NCBI GenBank assembly: GCA_002898295.1
Contig: BEHX01000002.1
Location: 62,001-126,000 of the forward strand
DNA from: a bacterium HR21
Lineage (GTDB): Bacteria > Bacteroidota > Ignavibacteria > Kapaibacteriales > HRBIN21
Length of the DNA: 64,000 bases
Reading direction: 5' to 3'
Part shown: piece after piece, positions 51,734 through 59,690 of the stretch
Numbering within the stretch: the stretch's first letter is position 1
How the letters are laid out: each line of letters starts with the position of its first letter
Notes under the pieces: model-generated
Database searches by the model: none
Seen by the model: only the letters and a program-made list of their open reading frames with translations
Told to the model about the DNA's origin: nothing
Position numbers and translations under genes: made by a program

Positions 51734-52312
51734 ATGCCGGAGAACTCCTGGCGTCTCTTCATCGGCTGCTTTGTCCAAAGCGAAGCGCTCCGGGAATACT
51801 ACCACCGACTCAAAACGGCGTGTTCTCCCTGGAGCCGAGCGAAGTGGGTTGCGCCAGACCAGCTGCATTTCACGCTTGCCTTCCTTGGAGAGATTCCACG
51901 CTCGCATCTGCCGGAGCTCCTCCAGCCCCTTGCCCCAATACTCCACGAATACGCTTCTCCCATCGTACTGCGTGGCGTTGGCGTCTTCCCGAACTGGCGT
52001 GCACCACGTGTTCTCTACATCGGCGTGGAGAACCCTGGCGGAGTACTCCAGGGAGTTTACGCTATCCTGCGGGATTCCCTTCTGGCAGCGGGTTTTACCC
52101 CTGCGGAGAAGGAGCGCTCTTTCGTCCCCCATGTAACGATTGCCCGGCTCAAGGAGCTACACCACGCCGATCGCTTCCGGAAAGCGCTGCGTCCGTACGC
52201 AGAGCTGGTGTTCGACACACTGCCGAGCTTCCAGCCGGTCTTGGTCCGTAGCATTCTCACTCCAGAAGGTCCCCTCTACAGCGTTATTTCCCCAGAACTG
52301 CCAGCTGCCTGA
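51734..52312 (+). CDS. thpR: RNA 2',3'-cyclic phosphodiesterase ThpR (2H family)
   Basis: A 192-residue 2H phosphoesterase with both catalytic HxT motifs, His45-Phe-Thr47 and His133-Val-Thr135. Family members open 2',3'-cyclic phosphate ends of RNA and can ligate 2'-5' in vitro. ATG 51734 is preferred; a GTG at 51722 directly after the phosphatase stop is also in frame. The last 37 bases overlap the convergent RfbD-like gene. Confidence 0.9.
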   Translation: MPENSWRLFIGCFVQSEALREYYHRLKTACSPWSRAKWVAPDQLHFTLAFLGEIPRSHLPELLQPLAPILHEYASPIVLRGVGVFPNWRAPRVLYIGVENPGGVLQGVYAILRDSLLAAGFTPAEKERSFVPHVTIARLKELHHADRFRKALRPYAELVFDTLPSFQPVLVRSILTPEGPLYSVISPELPAA

Positions 52313-53205
52313 TTGCGGTAGAGAGCCAGTGGGAGAGCTTCCTCAAAAGGGGTCGGCACGAACCTCCACCTCTGCCGGGCCCGCTCACAGCAGAGCCCCG
52401 AGCGCAGAGGGCGCGGAGCACGTCCACGGTAGAGTTCCTCTGCCGGTAGGGGGATAAGCACACTGGCATCGAGCCCTGCTGCTTGGAATGCTCTGCGGAG
52501 AAACTCGTATCGGCTGAGCCACATATCTCCGGCAACGTGGAAGATCCCCTCCTCCCGGTGTTCTGCTGCGCAGAGGAGTGCACGAGCAAGGTCATCAACG
52601 AAGATGGGGTTTGTAAAGACATCTACTGCGGCCGGGATATGCTCCCCTCGGCGCACCCGAGCCAACGCCCACCGGAGAACGTCCTCTGCCCACGGCGCTG
52701 GGGTTCCGTAAATCTGCGTTGTCCGGAGGATGGTCACCGAAGGAGCTGCTGCCAGGCAGAGGTTTTCTGCTGCCAGCTTTGTCCTGCCGTAGTAGTTGAG
52801 AGGGGACGGACGCGCGGTCTCTGGATAAGGACCAGCGTTCCCATCGAAGACGTAATCGGAGGAAAGCTGGAGGAGGTGGCTCCCGAGAATGCGGCATACT
52901 CCAGCGAGGACCTCCACGATACCCACGTTGACGCGCCAGGCAAGATTCCGCTCCTGCTCACATGCATCCACGTCGGTCAGGGCAGCGGCGTTGAGGATCA
53001 CCTCTGGTTCCCAGCTCAGGCAAGCGTTCCTGAGAGGCTGCCGGTCATAGGCAGGGATGACGTGCACTGGATATCCGTGGATGTTCATCGGCTCCGCCCA
53101 TCGGTGAGAAAGGAGCAAGACCTCCCACGAGGAGCGTCGTCGCCGGAGAAGCCGGAGTACAGCCTCAACAGTTTTGCTCCGTGCCCCAACGATGAGGAGT
53201 TTCAT
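52276..53205 (-). CDS. NAD(P)-dependent sugar epimerase/reductase, RfbD-like
   Basis: A 309-residue extended SDR. It keeps SSDYVFDG (115-122), the Tyr139/Lys143 pair (YYGRTK) and the VDVFTNPIFVDDLARAL segment typical of dTDP-4-dehydrorhamnose reductase. The N-terminal glycine-rich loop is poor (VGARSKTVEA instead of GxxGxxG), so cofactor binding may be altered. No other rhamnose genes are nearby, so the substrate is open. The ATG at 53205 begins the Rossmann strand MKLLIVG. Confidence 0.82.
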   Translation of the reverse strand: MKLLIVGARSKTVEAVLRLLRRRRSSWEVLLLSHRWAEPMNIHGYPVHVIPAYDRQPLRNACLSWEPEVILNAAALTDVDACEQERNLAWRVNVGIVEVLAGVCRILGSHLLQLSSDYVFDGNAGPYPETARPSPLNYYGRTKLAAENLCLAAAPSVTILRTTQIYGTPAPWAEDVLRWALARVRRGEHIPAAVDVFTNPIFVDDLARALLCAAEHREEGIFHVAGDMWLSRYEFLRRAFQAAGLDASVLIPLPAEELYRGRAPRPLRSGLCCERARQRWRFVPTPFEEALPLALYRNQAAGSSGEITL

Positions 53206-53331
53206 GAGGACTGTCACGACGAGCTTCCGAGAGCCTTCCGAGGGAACGACACAATGGCAGAGGAGTTCCCCGATTCCCCTCTCTGCCAAAATGACACTCT
53301 CTCCTCCCTCTCCTATCCCGCATCAATCCAG

Positions 53332-53347
53332 TGTTTCACGTGGAACA
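53332..53347 (+). promoter_or_regulatory. parS centromere site (downstream of mnmG)
   Basis: TGTTTCACGTGGAACA, the reverse complement of the classic parS 16-mer TGTTCCACGTGAAACA bound by ParB/Spo0J. It lies 8 bases beyond the mnmG stop. A second copy in the opposite orientation is at 55238-55253. No other copy was seen in the window, and parA/parB are not present. Confidence 0.85.
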
Positions 53348-53354
53348 CCGCCAT

Positions 53355-55229
53355 TTACTGCAGATATAGCGCCAAGACAGCAATATCTGCCGGGGAAACC
53401 CCAGCAATCCGAGCGGCATGTCCAAGAGACGGCGGACGAATCCGTTGGAGCTTCTCCAGCGCTTCGGCAGAAAGCCCACGCACTCGGGTGTAGTCGAAGT
53501 CCTCCGGGATACGGATCTGCTCGCTCTGCCGCAAGAGTTCCGCCTCGCGGAGCTGGCGCTGAATGTAGCCGTGGTACCGCAGTTCAATCTCTGCTTCCTG
53601 AATGACCTGGGGATACCGGAGCGCCCACGCATACCGTTCGCCGTACAACGCTAAGAGAGCAGCAAGAGACACGTTCGGACGCCGTGTCAGCTGAGCCAGG
53701 GGGACAGGTTCCTCGAGCGGACTTTCCCCAAGCTCCGCCAGATAAGCATTGACCGCTTCCGGCGCAGCACGCTCGCTTTGGAGGGTGGCTACCAAGCGCT
53801 GGAGCAGCTCTTCCCGCTCAAGCAGCTGCTCGTACGCCTGGGCGTCGATCAACCCGAGCTCATACCCATAGCGCATCAACCGCCGATCAGCATTATCCTG
53901 CCGGAGCAGGAGACGGTACTCCGCCAGCGCGGTGAACATTCGATACGGCTCATCGCCCATCTTTGTGATGAGATCGTCAATGAGCACACCGATATAGGCT
54001 TCCGACCGGTGCAGCACAAAGGTCCCTCTTCCCTGGACCTGGAGTGCGGCATTGATACCGGCAATAAGTCCCTGAGCCGCTGCTTCCTCGTAGCCCGAGG
54101 TCCCATTGATCTGCCCGGCAAAGAAGAGTCCGCCCAAAGCTTTCGTCTCCAGCCAATGCGTCAGCTGCCAGGGGAAGAAGTAGTCGTACTCCACCGCATA
54201 CCCTGGACGCAGAAAGACCGCCCGCTCCAATCCCGGGATACTCCGGATCCCTTCCTCTTGAATTTCCTCCGGTAGGCTCGTCGAAAAGCCATTGACGTAG
54301 ATCGAATTGCTCCCCAGGCTCTCCGGCTCCAGCACAATCCGGTGTGACGACTTGTCGGCAAAACGAACAATCTTGTCCTCAATCGAGGGGCAGTAGCGTG
54401 GACCTCGCCCTTTGATGTGCCCGGTAAACATTGGCGAACGATCGAAGCCGCGACGGAGAATCTCGTGGGTCTCCGGTGTTGTATGGGTGACGTAGCACAC
54501 GATCCGGTTCCGTACCTGCTTTGTGCGGAAGGAAAACGGCTGCGGCGGATCGTCACCATAGCTGGGCTCCAACCGGTGAAAGTCGATGCTCTCGGCTGCT
54601 AATCGGGGAGGAGTCCCCGTTTTGAGGCGTCCCCGCTGGAGCCCGTAAGATGTGAGGAGCTCCGCAATGCCTTCGGCTGGCGGTTCCCCGGCGCGTCCTC
54701 CTTTGACCGCGCGGAGACCTGTCCACATCACAGCGTTGAGGAAGGTGCCGGAGCAGAGCACAACAGCTCTGGCTTTCAGGACCGAACCATCCTCTGTCTT
54801 TACCCCACAGACCCTGTCATGCCGAACGAGGATTCCGGTCACTGTTGCTGGGATAATGTCCAGATTGGGGAGCTGGAGCAACAGCTCTTGAGCGTAAAGC
54901 GGATAGAGCCGCTTATCGTTTTGCGAGCGCAAGGACCAGACCGCTGGACCTTTTGAGCGATTGAGGAGCTTGAACTGCAGCCCGCTCCGATCTGCGAGCA
55001 CGCCCATCACTCCCCCGAGAGCGTCGATTTCCTTGACCAGATGCCCCTTTGCTGTGCCTCCAATAGCCGGATTACAGGAGAGCCGTCCAATGGCACGGAC
55101 ATCCATGGTTAGCAGAGCCGTCCGGCAGCCCATTCGAGCGGCCGCGGCAGCAGCCTCGATCCCCGCGTGCCCGCCCCCAACAACCACGACATCGTACGAC
55201 CCCTCTCCTCGGCGCAGAATTCGCCCCAT
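53355..55229 (-). CDS. mnmG: tRNA uridine 5-carboxymethylaminomethyl modification enzyme MnmG (GidA)
   Basis: A 624-residue FAD protein: the dinucleotide motif GGGHAGIEAA lies near residue 15 and the GidA signatures GPRYCPSIEDK and GQINGTSGYEEAA are present. With MnmE it makes cmnm5U34 in tRNAs; mnmE lies 0.6 kb upstream on the same strand. The ATG at 55229 is chosen since the alternative frames to 55238 or 55259 run through the parS site. A GNAT gene intervenes between mnmE and mnmG. Confidence 0.96.
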   Translation of the reverse strand: MGRILRRGEGSYDVVVVGGGHAGIEAAAAAARMGCRTALLTMDVRAIGRLSCNPAIGGTAKGHLVKEIDALGGVMGVLADRSGLQFKLLNRSKGPAVWSLRSQNDKRLYPLYAQELLLQLPNLDIIPATVTGILVRHDRVCGVKTEDGSVLKARAVVLCSGTFLNAVMWTGLRAVKGGRAGEPPAEGIAELLTSYGLQRGRLKTGTPPRLAAESIDFHRLEPSYGDDPPQPFSFRTKQVRNRIVCYVTHTTPETHEILRRGFDRSPMFTGHIKGRGPRYCPSIEDKIVRFADKSSHRIVLEPESLGSNSIYVNGFSTSLPEEIQEEGIRSIPGLERAVFLRPGYAVEYDYFFPWQLTHWLETKALGGLFFAGQINGTSGYEEAAAQGLIAGINAALQVQGRGTFVLHRSEAYIGVLIDDLITKMGDEPYRMFTALAEYRLLLRQDNADRRLMRYGYELGLIDAQAYEQLLEREELLQRLVATLQSERAAPEAVNAYLAELGESPLEEPVPLAQLTRRPNVSLAALLALYGERYAWALRYPQVIQEAEIELRYHGYIQRQLREAELLRQSEQIRIPEDFDYTRVRGLSAEALEKLQRIRPPSLGHAARIAGVSPADIAVLALYLQ

Positions 55230-55237
55230 GGGCTGCA

Positions 55238-55253
55238 TGTTCCACGTGAAACA
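55238..55253 (-). promoter_or_regulatory. parS centromere site (upstream of mnmG)
   Basis: The plus strand reads TGTTCCACGTGAAACA, identical to the classical Bacillus parS core. It lies 9 bases upstream of the mnmG ATG, inside the short GNAT-mnmG gap, inverted relative to the copy at 53332-53347. Confidence 0.88.
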
Positions 55254-55260
55254 CTCCACC

Positions 55261-55788
55261 CTACAGGAGGTACATCATCAGATGCTCGTCAACGTAGTGA
55301 TTCTCCCCCAGCTTCAGTGCCCGATACTCCGTGCCATATCGGAGGAAGCCCGCCTTGAGATACAACCCATAGGCGGACTGATTGGTCGTCGCCACAGACA
55401 ACAGAACTTGCTCGCAGTGGGCGTCTTCCTTGGCAATTTTCAGCAAGCGCTGTAGAAGTTGCTCTCCGAGCCCTTGCCCGCGGTAGTCCGGCGTGATGTA
55501 CATGCCCCAGATACGCCCTTTGTGACGCAGCTTGGGCTTGGTGTGTTCACAACTAAAGCCAGCCATCCCCACCAACGTGCCGTCAACGAACGCCCCGAGC
55601 ACGTAGTTGTACGGGTAATGCAAGAGCGCCTCGAACTGCTGCTCCCGGTCCAGCAACGAAAGCGCTTGGTAGGATTCATAGTCCGAACCAAACGCTTCGG
55701 GCGCAAGCTGCAAGGCTTCTTGCTGCAACGAAGAGAACTGTTCAAAGTCGCTTTCTTCCAGCGGACGGAAACGGACCTCTCCTGCCAT
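55261..55788 (-). CDS. GNAT family N-acetyltransferase
   Basis: A 175-residue GNAT protein with the acetyl-CoA loop RGQGLG at 103-108 (YITPDYRGQGLGEQLL) and the usual NQSAYGLYLKAGF segment. The substrate is unknown. It lies between mnmE and mnmG, 20 bases after the mnmE stop. ATG 55788 has GGGGAA upstream; an in-frame TTG at 55800 would add four residues. Confidence 0.88.
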   Translation of the reverse strand: MAGEVRFRPLEESDFEQFSSLQQEALQLAPEAFGSDYESYQALSLLDREQQFEALLHYPYNYVLGAFVDGTLVGMAGFSCEHTKPKLRHKGRIWGMYITPDYRGQGLGEQLLQRLLKIAKEDAHCEQVLLSVATTNQSAYGLYLKAGFLRYGTEYRALKLGENHYVDEHLMMYLL

Positions 55789-55808
55789 GAATTTCCCCAA
55801 TGCTGAAC

Positions 55809-57182
55809 CTACTTACCGATGCAGAAGCGTGCAAAAATCGTGTTGAGTACCTCTTCACGCCATGTTTCGCCGGTCAGCTCAGCCAGCAGCTGGACTCCAT
55901 GCCGCAGGTCAGCAGCGACGAACTCTGCCGAAAGCCCTGCGCGCAGCGCCTCTGCCGCTGCCCCGAGTGCCTGAGCAACGCTCCGCAGAACACGAGCTTG
56001 GCGGGCATTGATTAGCACATCAACTCCAAGCTCAGCGTTACGCCGAGCCTGTTCCCCGAGCCAGGCGCGGAGCTCCTCTATCCCATCTCCTCGCACGGCA
56101 GAGACCCAGAAGATAGGAACCCCAAGCGTTTCCGGAGACCACCGCGGGAGACCATCTGAGAGCAGGTCAATCTTGTTCTGTACATACGCGTAGAGCGCCT
56201 CCGGAAAGCGCTCTCGAAGCTGTCGGAAAAGCTCTATCGAGTGCTCCACCCCGCAGGTGACATCGTTGACTAGCAGGACAACGTTGCACTGCCGAACAAC
56301 GTCTTCTGCCAACGCGATGCCTTCCAGCTCCACAACATCTTCCGTCTGCCGCAATCCCGCCGTGTCCACCAAGCGAATTGGGATACCGTTGAGGAAGAAG
56401 CTCTCCTCCAGGTAGTCCCGCGTCGTACCTGGGATCGGGCTGACAATTGCCCGGCGCCGCTGTAAGAGGGCGTTGAAGAGTGAGGACTTGCCCGCGTTGG
56501 GATACCCCACACACCCTACGAAGAAGCCTGAACGCAGCACTTCAGCTGCCCGGTACGAGTCCGCTAGCTGCTGACACCACAGCTGTGCCTGCTCCAGACG
56601 GCTGAGCAACTCCGTGCGGGATACAAATTCAAGCTCCTCCTCGGCGAAGTCCAGCTCCAGCTCCAGCAGAGCTGCTGTCTCAATGAGTTGTTGGCGCAAC
56701 TGGCGTAACCGTTGTGTCAGCCCCCCGACCAACTGCCGTGCTGCAAGGCGCGCTCCTGGAGCCGAGACGGCGTAGATAAGGTCTGCTATCGCCTCTACTT
56801 GCACCAAGTCCAATTTTCCGTTCAGGAAAGCTCGCCGAGTAAATTCTCCCGGTTCCGCCAGCCGCGCACCGGCAGCAATGAGTGCTTCAACAATCGTTTC
56901 CGAGACCACAATCCCGCCATGGCAGCCGAACTCAACTGTATCCTCGCCCGTGTACGAGTGTGGCGCACGGAATATTGCCGCTGTCACCGTGTCAATGAGC
57001 TCCTCTCCCCATACGAAGCGCCCATAGTGAATTGTGTGCGATCCTGCCTCACTCAATGGCTGCTTCCCCCGAAAGCACTGGTCTGCAATGCGGAAGCTCT
57101 CCGGTCCCGAGAGGCGAACTACCGCCAGCCCACCCACCCCGGGTGGGGTTACCAGCGCGCAGATGGTGTCGTTCCGATACAT
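55809..57182 (-). CDS. mnmE: tRNA modification GTPase MnmE (TrmE)
   Basis: A 457-residue protein: N-terminal folate-binding domain (PPGVGGLAVVRLSG), helical domain, then an inserted GTPase with G1 GYPNAGKSS (226-234) and G3 DTAGLR. The C-terminal FCIGK contains the conserved cysteine. It pairs with MnmG in cmnm5U34 synthesis. It heads the mnmE-GNAT-mnmG run and is divergent from birA; no TAnnTTTG element was found in the 74-base gap. Confidence 0.96.
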   Translation of the reverse strand: MYRNDTICALVTPPGVGGLAVVRLSGPESFRIADQCFRGKQPLSEAGSHTIHYGRFVWGEELIDTVTAAIFRAPHSYTGEDTVEFGCHGGIVVSETIVEALIAAGARLAEPGEFTRRAFLNGKLDLVQVEAIADLIYAVSAPGARLAARQLVGGLTQRLRQLRQQLIETAALLELELDFAEEELEFVSRTELLSRLEQAQLWCQQLADSYRAAEVLRSGFFVGCVGYPNAGKSSLFNALLQRRRAIVSPIPGTTRDYLEESFFLNGIPIRLVDTAGLRQTEDVVELEGIALAEDVVRQCNVVLLVNDVTCGVEHSIELFRQLRERFPEALYAYVQNKIDLLSDGLPRWSPETLGVPIFWVSAVRGDGIEELRAWLGEQARRNAELGVDVLINARQARVLRSVAQALGAAAEALRAGLSAEFVAADLRHGVQLLAELTGETWREEVLNTIFARFCIGK

Positions 57183-57256
57183 CCCTGTCTGGAAGCTCTC
57201 AGCGGCAGATACGAAGTAGCTTCCCTGCTTAGTGTGGCGTCATTCGTCTATGCACC

Positions 57257-58000
57257 ATGCAAGCCATGGGCTTCCCGCACTTCCGGTACCAGACGGTCTC
57301 CTCTACCAACGACGTTGCTCGGGAATTGCTGCGGCAGTTCCCTTGTGTCTTTGTCTCTGCTCTCTTCCAGACCCGCGGGCGAGGACGCCACGGTCGGAGC
57401 TGGTTCGGGGAATTCGGGAACAATGTCTACTGCTCCCTGGGCATCCGGCATGCTCATCTGCTCTCCGCCAGCGAAGCTGCCTCATACTTGGCACTCGGAG
57501 CACTGGCGCTGTGGGAAACGGTCTCGACTCTGACTACCGCTCCGGAAATGTTCCGCGTCAAGTACCCCAACGACCTCCTGGGACGATGCCCGGACGGTAT
57601 CTGGCGCAAGCTCGCCGGTGTCCTCGTGGAGCACATCAGGAAACCTACCGAACAGCTCACCATCATTGGCATCGGGCTCAACGTGCGGCAGACCTCCTTC
57701 CCACCCTCGCTGGTTGAGTCCGCAACCTCGCTGGCTCTTCTGGGTTTCGATATTGCTCCGGAGGAGGCTCTCCAGCACCTCAAAGGCTCTCTGGAAGCTC
57801 TCTCCAGCACTTCACCGGCGGAGCTTCTCCAACGCTGGCGTGCGGTCTTGAAGCTCGAAGGGCAGCGCTTGCTCGTCCAGGGGAAACCTGGCATCTGGAC
57901 TGCCCGGAGGCTCCTCGACGATGGACGCCTGGAGATTGAGCACTGCGGCATGCGTACGTTCGTAACGGACGGAGATTCGATCCGCTATGTCTTCGACTAA
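57257..58000 (+). CDS. birA: Biotin--[acetyl-CoA-carboxylase] ligase
   Basis: A 247-residue BPL without the N-terminal DNA-binding domain. The ATP/biotin motif GRGRHGRSW (41-49), KYPNDLL (102-108) and KLAGVLVE (118-125) are present. It attaches biotin to carboxylase carrier protein. Lacking the helix-turn-helix it cannot act as a classical repressor. It is first in birA-coaX-asparaginase, overlapping coaX by 14 bases. Confidence 0.93.
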   Translation: MQAMGFPHFRYQTVSSTNDVARELLRQFPCVFVSALFQTRGRGRHGRSWFGEFGNNVYCSLGIRHAHLLSASEAASYLALGALALWETVSTLTTAPEMFRVKYPNDLLGRCPDGIWRKLAGVLVEHIRKPTEQLTIIGIGLNVRQTSFPPSLVESATSLALLGFDIAPEEALQHLKGSLEALSSTSPAELLQRWRAVLKLEGQRLLVQGKPGIWTARRLLDDGRLEIEHCGMRTFVTDGDSIRYVFD

Positions 58001-58811
58001 GGCAGCCCCCTACGCCTTCTGTGAATTTGGCAATACCAGCGTCAAAATCCGGTATCGCCACCAAACTATTACGCTTGCCTACGCCCAGGAATCGAACTGG
58101 GCATTCCATACAGCAGCTCTCATCGCATCGCTCCCGGAGTTGCCGACGCTCTGCCTTGCGACCGTTGCTCCGCAGCGGACAGCGGAGTTTCTGCACGCGT
58201 TGCATCTTCAGGGGATTGAGTGCTCGGTGTGCTTGCTCCATGAACTACTGCCGCCGGACAATCCTATACTGCCGTATGGGCAGGTCCAGGGTATCGGGAT
58301 TGATCGCCTTCTGGGTCTCCTCGGCGCCCGTCAGCTCTTTGCCCCACCGATTATTACGGTAGACTGCGGGACAGCCATCACCGTCAACGTCCTCTCTGCC
58401 GAGGGAGAATGCCTCGGCGGGGCAATTTTTGCCAGCGCACCCCTCCAGCTCCGTGCCTTGGCTGCTGGTACGGCAGCGCTACCTGTCATCGAATTTGCTG
58501 CTTCTCCATCCCTACCCCGGATTGGGAGCACCACGGAGGAAGCGCTGTTGAGTGGGACCTTTGCGAGCGTCCTCGGCGGGGTCCGGGAACTCCTCTACAG
58601 CTTTGCTCGTCAGCTCTCTTCGTCAAAGCCACCGGCTGTTGTGCTCACCGGCGGTGGAAGCTTGCCTTTCGTGCATGCCCTCCGCCGGGCATGGCATGGG
58701 AAATTCGTCTACCGACCGCACCTTGTGCTTGAGGGAATGGAGTACCTCGTGCAAACGATGGCAGACCAGATTCCGACATATGTTCGACCACTGAACAGCG
58801 TCAGCCTATGA
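57987..58811 (+). CDS. coaX: Type III pantothenate kinase
   Basis: A 274-residue CoaX-type kinase of the ASKHA fold. The first motif is EFGNT (13-17), where most members have DxGN(T/S). GID (104-106) and VDCGTA (125-130) match, and GGAIFAS stands for the usual GGxIxPG. It would phosphorylate pantothenate in the first step of CoA synthesis. The Asp-to-Glu change in the ATP motif could affect metal binding. It overlaps birA by 14 bases and the next gene by 4 (ATGA). Confidence 0.88.
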   Translation: MSSTKAAPYAFCEFGNTSVKIRYRHQTITLAYAQESNWAFHTAALIASLPELPTLCLATVAPQRTAEFLHALHLQGIECSVCLLHELLPPDNPILPYGQVQGIGIDRLLGLLGARQLFAPPIITVDCGTAITVNVLSAEGECLGGAIFASAPLQLRALAAGTAALPVIEFAASPSLPRIGSTTEEALLSGTFASVLGGVRELLYSFARQLSSSKPPAVVLTGGGSLPFVHALRRAWHGKFVYRPHLVLEGMEYLVQTMADQIPTYVRPLNSVSL

Positions 58812-59689
58812 AGCGCTGGCTCCTTCTCGTCCATGGCGGAGCAGGAGAGCTCAAGCCCATGAGTCCTGAACAGGAACGCGCTTATCGTCAATGCTTGCGG
58901 CACGCAGTTGAAGCCGGGGCGTATCTGCTCCAGCGGGGAGCATCGAGCCTGGATGCCGTTACTGCCGCCGTCCAAGTTCTCGAAGAGTGTGGGCTCTTCA
59001 ACGCTGGACGGGGCTCCGCACGCACCGCTGAAGGAACTATTGAGATGGACGCTGCTGTCATGGAAGGGGCAACACGGCGTGCCGGAGCTGTTGCAGCGGT
59101 GCGGACTCTACGAAGCCCTGTCATGGCTGCACGCCTTGTCGCGGAGCATAGTCCCCATGTGCTCTTAGTTGCCCAGGGTGCGGAAGCCTTTGCCCAAGCA
59201 CATGGGGCAGAGCTAGCCCCACCGGGATACTTCTCCAGCGTGGCCCCGTCTGCCTCCCCTGAGGATACCGTCGGAGCTGTTGCCTTGGATTCCCAGGGAA
59301 CCTTGGCTGCCGCGACTTCAACTGGTGGAACACCCCGAAAGCTCCTCGGGCGCGTCGGCGACAGCCCCCTGATTGGCGCCGGTACATATGCCGACAACCG
59401 CTCGTGCGCTGTCTCTACCACGGGCACGGGGGAATACTTCATCCGCACCGTCGCCGCCTATAGCGTCCATGCGCGCATTCTCTGGGGCAACCGCACGCTG
59501 GAGGAAGCTGCCCGGGAAACTTTGGAAGAAGTCTCTCTCCTGGGTGGTGCAGGCGGGCTAATTGGCATTGATCGCGAGGGCAATGCCGTTGCCCTCTGTA
59601 CAACCCCAGGGATGTATCGGGCGCTGGGAACCCCCGACGGGCGCATCTACACGGCGCTTTTCCGTACTGAGCCCTGGCAGGAGAGCTGA
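58808..59689 (+). CDS. Isoaspartyl peptidase / L-asparaginase (Ntn hydrolase)
   Basis: A 293-residue plant-type asparaginase. Thr154 in the EDTVGAVAL motif is the nucleophile exposed by autocleavage. The start HGGAGE, the FNAGRGS and the STGGTPRKLLGR blocks match the family. It hydrolyses isoaspartyl dipeptides or asparagine. It begins on the coaX stop (ATGA) and ends one base before the convergent barrel gene. Confidence 0.92.
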   Translation: MKRWLLLVHGGAGELKPMSPEQERAYRQCLRHAVEAGAYLLQRGASSLDAVTAAVQVLEECGLFNAGRGSARTAEGTIEMDAAVMEGATRRAGAVAAVRTLRSPVMAARLVAEHSPHVLLVAQGAEAFAQAHGAELAPPGYFSSVAPSASPEDTVGAVALDSQGTLAAATSTGGTPRKLLGRVGDSPLIGAGTYADNRSCAVSTTGTGEYFIRTVAAYSVHARILWGNRTLEEAARETLEEVSLLGGAGGLIGIDREGNAVALCTTPGMYRALGTPDGRIYTALFRTEPWQES

Positions 59690-59690
59690 G

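Noticed and set aside
55085-55253. Small frame starting MFHVEH at the parS site
   Set aside because: The MFHVxH start is simply the parS sequence translated; the frame is antisense or out of phase with mnmG and has no independent support.
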